Origin: an uncultured Lachnospiraceae bacterium | GTDB lineage: Bacteria > Bacillota > Clostridia > Lachnospirales > Lachnospiraceae | Length of the DNA: 56,103 nt | Assembly: GCA_900317505.1 (NCBI GenBank) | Contig: ONHB01000016.1 | Location: forward strand, 1-56,103 | Reading direction: 5' to 3' | Part shown: in pieces, positions 51,448 through 56,103 of the stretch | Position numbering within the stretch: the stretch's first letter is position 1 | How the letters are laid out: each line of letters begins with the position of its first letter | Notes under the pieces: model-generated | The model's database searches: none | Seen by the model: the letters and a program-made list of their open reading frames with translations, nothing else | Told to the model about the DNA's origin: nothing | Translations under genes and position numbers: made by a program

Positions 51448-52194
51448 ATGGAATATATCCGGGTAACAAAAGATAATATCGAAAAAGAGCATATTTGCTG
51501 TGCAATATCTAATAATACGGATGTTCAGGTTTCTTCTAAAAAAGCATGGCTTTCGGAGAGGTTTGATGAAGGACTTGTTTTCCTGAAGAGCGTGGAACGC
51601 GGAAAGTGCTTTATCGAATACATCCCAGCGGAAAACGCATGGATACCGATTGAGGCTAACGGGTATATGTATATTGACTGCCTGTGGGTGTCTGGTTCTT
51701 TCAAAGGTCATGGATATTCTACTGATTTACTTACTGCCTGCATCGAGGATAGTAAGGAAAAGGGGAAAAAAGGGCTTTGTATTTTATGCGCTGCAAAGAA
51801 GAAGCCGTTTTTGGCTGATCCTAAGTTTCTTAAGTACAAGGGATTTGTTGTGGGTGATGAAGCTGACAATGGTATTCAGCTTTGGTATCTGACGTTTGAT
51901 GAGAAAGCGAGTACACCACGATTCAAAGAATGCGCCAAACATCCGCATATAGATGAGAAGGGATATGTTTTGTACTATACAAGCCAGTGTCCGTTCAATG
52001 CGAAGTATGTGCCTGTCTTGGAGCAGACGGCTAAAGAGAATGATATTCCGTTCCGGGCGATTCATATAGAGAGCAGGGTTGAAGCACAGAAGGCTCCCAC
52101 TCCGATTACGAATTATGCGTTGTTTTATGATGGGGAATATATTACAAATGAGCAGATGAATGATAAGAAATTCCTGAAACTTATCGGAAAGTGA
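51448..52194 (+). CDS. GNAT acetyltransferase with YoaP-like C-terminal domain
   Basis: A 248-residue protein matching B. subtilis YoaP in layout. The N-terminal GNAT domain (about 1-155) has the acetyl-CoA loop region GSFKGHGYSTDLL. The C-terminal domain begins near residue 160 (FKECAKHP) and has a thioredoxin-like start YTSQCPFNAKYVP near 182 with a single cysteine. The substrate is unknown. ATG 51448 follows AAAGGAGAGG. Accessory gene beside merR; not an obvious target of it, because a hairpin intervenes. Confidence 0.82.
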   Translation: MEYIRVTKDNIEKEHICCAISNNTDVQVSSKKAWLSERFDEGLVFLKSVERGKCFIEYIPAENAWIPIEANGYMYIDCLWVSGSFKGHGYSTDLLTACIEDSKEKGKKGLCILCAAKKKPFLADPKFLKYKGFVVGDEADNGIQLWYLTFDEKASTPRFKECAKHPHIDEKGYVLYYTSQCPFNAKYVPVLEQTAKENDIPFRAIHIESRVEAQKAPTPITNYALFYDGEYITNEQMNDKKFLKLIGK

Positions 52195-52229
52195 TATTCA
52201 ACAGAATAGGAATTTAAGGAGATTGTGGA

Positions 52230-52835
52230 TTGAGTGAATCGGAATTATATAAAGACCTTGGATCATTGACAAAAGACAAGAATAGGTGGAAAGAGAGCAT
52301 TCCTTATGTTTCATCGCTCCTTACACATGAATCCGTAAAGATCCAGGCAAAGGTTCTCTGGTTACTTGGCGAGATGGGACTTGAATATCCGCAGGAAGTG
52401 GAGGATAAGATACCGGCGATTACCTCATTTTGTGACAGTACAGAACCGCTTTTGAGGGAACGTGCGGTCAATGCTCTTGGAAGAATCGGCAGGAGCAATT
52501 ATCCGGCAATCGAACCATTCTGGAAGGAACTGTTTCGGTTTGCTGATGATGAGGAACCAAAGGTGCGTCTGAGTTTTATCTGGGCATCGGAAAATATAGC
52601 CACGAACACTCCGGGTATTTATGAGAATCATATGCCGGTGTTTGAGAAACTTCTGCACGATGAGGATGACAAGGTCAGGATGGAGGCACCGGAGATATTT
52701 CGTGTTCTCGGTAAACGTAGACCTGAGTTTGTCAGCCCATATTTGGAGCGGTTGAAGGAAATATCAGAAACAGATGATAATCGTGTGGTAAGGATTCATT
52801 GTCTGGGTGCGATCAAGGTGACAACAAAAATATAG
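52230..52835 (+). CDS. HEAT-repeat protein
   Basis: A 201-residue protein of about five HEAT/PBS-lyase-like helical repeats; repeated VR(A/L)xA and (L/I)GRIG elements are visible at residues about 45, 75, 112 and 155. Such solenoids bind proteins or nucleic acids. No catalytic motif. The start is TTG 52230 with AAGGAG eight bases upstream. The next frame begins eight bases after its stop. Confidence 0.75.
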   Translation: MSESELYKDLGSLTKDKNRWKESIPYVSSLLTHESVKIQAKVLWLLGEMGLEYPQEVEDKIPAITSFCDSTEPLLRERAVNALGRIGRSNYPAIEPFWKELFRFADDEEPKVRLSFIWASENIATNTPGIYENHMPVFEKLLHDEDDKVRMEAPEIFRVLGKRRPEFVSPYLERLKEISETDDNRVVRIHCLGAIKVTTKI

Positions 52836-52843
52836 GAAGGAAC

Positions 52844-53200
52844 ATGGATATCAGAATGGATCAGGGAAAAGCATTACTTGTAATCGATATGCAGAATGAT
52901 TATCTGTGGGATAAGAGGAAACCGATGTATACATATGACACGGATAAACTCACAGGCGATGTAAACAGGCTGATATCTGCCTGCAAAGAGAAAAGTTATG
53001 ACATCATTTACATCAAGCATATCCTTCCGAAGATTATGTGGGGAGTTGGATTCTCAATAAAAGGAACAGAGGGAGCTGAACTGTACAGCGGTTTAAATGT
53101 AGTATCAGACTTTTGTTTTGAAAAGAATCGCTCGGATACATATACCGCTAAGACATTTAGGAAATTTATGAAGAAAAGGACCTTAAATGGAGAGTTTTAG
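52844..53200 (+). pseudogene. truncated isochorismatase-like cysteine hydrolase
   Basis: 118 residues matching the first two thirds of the isochorismatase fold: ALLVIDMQNDYLW (residues 7-19) with the catalytic Asp, and the Lys-containing YIKHILPK near 60. The frame ends after FRKFMKKRTLNGEF, before the catalytic-cysteine region expected at about residue 130-140, so it cannot be active. Shifting frame at the GAAAAGG run (about 53175) gives EKDLKWRVLERL and also stops, so the C-terminus is truly missing. ATG 52844 follows GGAAGGAA. Confidence 0.65.
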
Positions 53201-53212
53201 AGAGGTTATAGA

Positions 53213-53998
53213 ATGCATAGAGTACTTACTGATATTCAGATAAAAATCCTGAATGGCATGAGAGAGAATATGCCGGAGATTTCATCGGATGCTCTTGAAG
53301 AAGGTGGAAAAGTTTACTATATGAACGGTAAAAACGGTACGGAATACGACTGGTTTGTAAATGATCACCTGCCGACTTTTATGTTTTTTTATAATGATGA
53401 GAAGAACCTTGGTGCAGCAAAAGCTACGGTTTATACAGATGGCGGGATGGTCATATATCTTTATGATGAAAAGGTGAGCACCTGGCTAAAGAAGTACAGA
53501 CATTTCTTGAAATCGATAAATCTGATCTGCTTAAACTTGCTGTATGTTTAAGATGTAATGCCGATGATAAGAAGATATGGGATGCTGCCTTGGACAGGAT
53601 CGAGAGTGATATCCTGCCGGATGAGAGCACAGAGGCGGAATTTCTTGACAACAGGAAGTATTATGAACCGTCCATACGACGTAAGGAGATCATGGGTAAA
53701 CTCTGCGTTGTATCGAAAAAGATAACAAGAGATGGCTGGAAAGTCGGTTTTATGTTGAGAGAAGAACTTCAGGATGATGAAGACAGCGGATGGCAGTTTC
53801 TTGCAGGAGATGAAGATGATGATTATATCAATAATGTAGAGCATGTCGAGTTGTGCAAGGTATATTCGATTGCCAGAATAGATCCTGCTGTTATAAATCA
53901 TATTGACAATCCTGTTTGGGACCAGGCTGATTCATAAGTCTTCAGAAGAGTTTGAAGAGGACAGGAATCAGCCCGTATTTATGGGAAAATGGAAGTAA
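53213..53998 (+). pseudogene. DUF2185 (Imm33-like) protein gene with two frameshifts
   Basis: Three reading-frame segments join into one protein. The first (53213 on) reads cleanly to VIYLYDEK. A one-base loss in AAAA (53469-53472) shifts it; adding one A continues as GEHLAKEVQTFLEID and on through the DUF2185 domain (CVVSKKITRDGWKVGFM, then DSGWQFLAGDEDDDYINN). A second shift at TTT (53915-53917, one base too many) hides the tail NPVGTRLIHKSSEEFEED, which runs to TAA at 53996-53998 and matches the usual DUF2185 end. DUF2185 proteins include immunity proteins of polymorphic toxin systems. Decay and sequencing error are both possible. Confidence 0.75.
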
Positions 53999-54093
53999 GG
54001 TGCGACATTTAAGTGATTAATGATGTGTTTGGTATAGAATATAATCAGTTTTGTGAAATAAGCAAATTGTTACTTGGTGGAGGTACATTGTAA

Positions 54094-54948
54094 TTGAAGA
54101 AGGAAACTTATAAATACATTAAGCATGGATTTGAAGCAATACTTTATGATGCAGAGAATGATGATGATAGATTGCTTATAGTTATACAAGGCTTAAAAGG
54201 ACTTGATTTGCCGGAAAAGTATGCGCAGCTGTTTTCGGAAAAAGGATATTCCACACTTGCCATGTCTTATTATGGTGGTGAGGGGCAAAAGAAGACTATC
54301 AGAGCGATACCTCTTGAGCAGTTTCAAGCTGCTACGGATGAAATGAAAAAGCATGGATATAAGCGTATCGGTATTTACGGTAATTCCAAAGGTGGAGGGA
54401 TGGCTCTTCTCGCAGCAAGTGTAGTACCGGATATCAGTCTTGTCATAGTAGCATCTGCATTCGGACATATTATGCAGGGAACGGGAAGCCCAAGTGAAGA
54501 TCCATGTAAGGCAATGGTTTCGTTTAAGGGCGAGGATTTCCCATATGTAGAGAGGGGAAAGCTTTTTTCTGATTTCCTAAAACGGTGTGTGAAGGAGAAG
54601 AATATCAGGCTTCTGTATTTCTTTGATGAATGGGATAAAAGGGGAACAGAGAAAAACGAAATTCCTGTTGAGAGAATAGGCGGTGATATATTATTGCTGA
54701 CATCTACCCATGATGAATCCGTTCCTGCCAAAAGAGATGCCGAACTTTTGTGTAAGAGGCTAAAGAGGGAGAATTTCAGGCATAATTATCGACATATTAA
54801 TTCGGAAATCGGCAGTCACAATCTGGGATATTTCCCCGTGAATAATAATATGCTACCAAGGGAGAAAAAATATCCGAATGAATGTCAGAGAGCAAGAGAA
54901 GAAACGCTGGATCTTATAATAAGAGCGTTAGATGCCTGGTGCGTTTGA
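54094..54948 (+). CDS. alpha/beta hydrolase, BAAT C-terminal-like
   Basis: A 284-residue alpha/beta hydrolase resembling the C-terminal domain of bile acid-CoA:amino acid N-acyltransferase and acyl-CoA thioesterases. The nucleophile elbow is GNSKGG near residue 95 (YGNSKGGGMALLAAS). Asp (THDESVP near 209) and His (GSHNLGYFP near 248) complete the triad. Natural substrate unknown. No signal peptide. TTG 54094 is the start; it follows an in-frame stop directly and GGTGGAGG lies ten bases before. Confidence 0.8.
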   Translation: MKKETYKYIKHGFEAILYDAENDDDRLLIVIQGLKGLDLPEKYAQLFSEKGYSTLAMSYYGGEGQKKTIRAIPLEQFQAATDEMKKHGYKRIGIYGNSKGGGMALLAASVVPDISLVIVASAFGHIMQGTGSPSEDPCKAMVSFKGEDFPYVERGKLFSDFLKRCVKEKNIRLLYFFDEWDKRGTEKNEIPVERIGGDILLLTSTHDESVPAKRDAELLCKRLKRENFRHNYRHINSEIGSHNLGYFPVNNNMLPREKKYPNECQRAREETLDLIIRALDAWCV

Positions 54949-54985
54949 TCAGGAATTTTGCATACGTAGGTTAGGTATAAAATAT

Positions 54986-55441
54986 ATGAATAATAGGATA
55001 AAAGAGTTTATAAATCTATGGGTTGGGAAACGGCTTGAAAGCATTCACTGCGCATGTGAGATCCTTGACTTTGGATTCAGCGGTGATTTTGTTTTACACG
55101 GAATGGGATTAACGAGAGTTTTTTTGAATGATGACATAATAATAACAACTCTTGATTACAATTCCTGGGATCAGACTGACCCCAAGAATAATGATGAGTG
55201 GTATAACAAGGATAAGTATCAAGATCAGATAATCGGCGGAATAGTTACGTCTATTAGAATAAACAAATTCAATGATTTGTTTATTGAGATGAATAACGGG
55301 GTGAGGATAGAATGTTATATTGCAAATGCTTATCCGCACTATGATGAAGAACAAGAGCAATGGTTATTGTTCGAACATACAAATGATCATTCAGGAAGAT
55401 TCTTGACCGCATATAATAAGAAATTATCGCTTGAACAATAA
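54986..55441 (+). CDS. hypothetical protein, immunity-protein-like
   Basis: A 151-residue acidic protein with a beta-rich pattern and no signal peptide or membrane segment. Visible features are WVGKRLESIHCACEILDF at the start and EEQEQWLLFEHT near the C-terminus. Size, acidity and neighbours (DUF2185, DUF6572-like) suggest a cytoplasmic immunity protein, but the family is not recognised. ATG 54986 has only a weak upstream AGG. Confidence 0.6.
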   Translation: MNNRIKEFINLWVGKRLESIHCACEILDFGFSGDFVLHGMGLTRVFLNDDIIITTLDYNSWDQTDPKNNDEWYNKDKYQDQIIGGIVTSIRINKFNDLFIEMNNGVRIECYIANAYPHYDEEQEQWLLFEHTNDHSGRFLTAYNKKLSLEQ

Positions 55442-55481
55442 ACAGGTATAATTTACGACTGAATGTTTGAGAGATCAAAGT

Positions 55482-55814
55482 ATGGCAATTACAGAGAAAG
55501 ATGTAATAGATAGTGTTGCTTACGAGAATAATCAGCTGTTGCTACAGTTATATGATCATTTAGATTTTGACAGAGAATTTGAAAAGGATCATTTGCTAAT
55601 ACTGCAGGATAAGCTGAATACATATATTTGGTATATTGACAGTAAGCAATATGAGGATACTTATCCACAAAAAAGATTTGATTGTTTTACAATCAGGGTG
55701 TTTTTTATGTTTGAACCGAGTGAACAGTGTATAAAATTCATTTCTCATGTAAATGAACGGTTATCGGATACAGGAATCAAGGTGGAGTATGTAGTTGATA
55801 ATAAGACGCAATAA
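55482..55814 (+). CDS. DUF6572-like hypothetical protein
   Basis: A 110-residue protein matching the layout of DUF6572: an N-terminal DSVAYENNQLLLQLYDHLDF, a helical HLLILQDKLNTYI and a C-terminal strand-helix segment. No function is known to me; small proteins of this kind occur in toxin-immunity loci. ATG 55482 has a weak ribosome binding site; an upstream TTG at 55467 is possible. Confidence 0.65.
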   Translation: MAITEKDVIDSVAYENNQLLLQLYDHLDFDREFEKDHLLILQDKLNTYIWYIDSKQYEDTYPQKRFDCFTIRVFFMFEPSEQCIKFISHVNERLSDTGIKVEYVVDNKTQ

Positions 55815-55863
55815 TGTGACCTTCTCTGATAAATTCCGTCTATAGTATAGGAGGATATGTAAC

Positions 55864-56103
55864 ATGAAGAATATATTTGTAATCAGCATGATGGTTCTGA
55901 TGTTTTTATCCATTACGGCATGCGGAAGGGCTGAGAATAAACAACTTAAAGACGAAGACATCGAGGAAAAATATGATATAGAATATGTATTTCCTGATGA
56001 TACCTTTATAAGCGTAATAGAGGGTGAGCAAATTCCGATAGAGATTATCGTGGGATTTGGCGGAGAGAACGGATATGAACAGTATAGTACGAAGGAACCC
56101 GAT
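55864..56103 (+). CDS. lipoprotein, partial (runs off the window)
   Basis: The first 80 residues of a secreted lipoprotein. A hydrophobic signal segment (VISMMVLMFLSITAC) ends in the lipobox SITAC-G, so Cys20 should be lipidated and the rest exposed outside the membrane. The mature start is acidic (LKDEDIEEKYD). The family cannot be told from this part. AGGAGG precedes ATG 55864. Confidence 0.75.
   Translation, partial: MKNIFVISMMVLMFLSITACGRAENKQLKDEDIEEKYDIEYVFPDDTFISVIEGEQIPIEIIVGFGGENGYEQYSTKEPD

Noticed and set aside
53941..54093. A separate small gene after the DUF2185 frame
   Set aside because: The codons to 53998 are the frameshifted tail of the DUF2185 gene; the remainder has no open frame of note.

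Overview
The window looks like a chromosomal segment from a low-GC, spore-former-lineage Firmicute, most likely a Lachnospiraceae-type Clostridium relative. The support is a SAM-I (S-box) riboswitch in front of metK, a nadA-nadB-nadC-niaR NAD operon, a YhaO/YhaN-type nuclease pair, a SleB-type hydrolase, and several small hypothetical families that I know mainly from Lachnospiraceae (DUF6145-like, DUF6462-like, the PDDEXK-like protein at the left end). Species cannot be assigned from the sequence alone. No rRNA, tRNA or CRISPR array was found.

Left part (1-14998). A PDDEXK-like gene broken by an in-frame amber codon, a DUF819 membrane protein and a ketopantoate-reductase-like enzyme sit in A/T-rich spacers with short tandem repeats. 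The NAD operon follows, with a good sigma-A promoter and a perfect 9-bp inverted repeat just behind it, a likely operator for the co-encoded repressor NiaR. Then come an SbcD-like nuclease and its YhaN-like ATPase partner, a PPP-type phosphatase, truA, a diguanylate cyclase and a small helical protein whose ribosome binding site lies in the 3' arm of a terminator-like hairpin.

Middle (15047-29084). A reverse-strand operon (GT2 glycosyltransferase, 985-aa polytopic membrane protein, M18 aminopeptidase) is divergent from a UDP-sugar pyrophosphorylase. Next are a conserved 88-aa protein, a small alarmone synthetase, a 450-bp structured spacer, a coiled-coil tail-anchored protein, a flavin reductase overlapping a LysM/M23 peptidase, murA, and a convergent HD-GYP phosphodiesterase. 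With the GGDEF protein, the HD-GYP protein shows that this genome uses c-di-GMP.

Right core part (29194-46738). Housekeeping genes on the plus strand: riboswitch-metK, dnaE, pfkA, a TrmH-type rRNA/tRNA methylase, proC, a SleB-type hydrolase, nfeD plus an SPFH protein, argF-birA, a DUF6145-like protein, dusB, an unrecognised protein, greA and lysS.

Accessory region (about 46739 to the window end). Directly after lysS lie an imperfect inverted repeat, two GTGGCAAA direct repeats and a terminator. They are followed by a tightly coupled module: a two-domain DUF6462-like DNA-binding protein, ParA, ParB, a small membrane protein and two single-domain DUF6462-like proteins. Then come a HTH_17 protein, a MerR regulator with a typical 19-bp-spacer promoter, a YoaP-like acetyltransferase, a HEAT-repeat protein, a truncated isochorismatase, a DUF2185 gene with two homopolymer frameshifts, a BAAT-type hydrolase and several immunity-like or unknown proteins. 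This looks like the left end of an integrated mobile or genomic island.

A palindromic dispersed repeat (copies near 3858, 6324 and 30727) runs through the core region. One copy supplies the last codons of nadB and another fills the spacer in front of dnaE.
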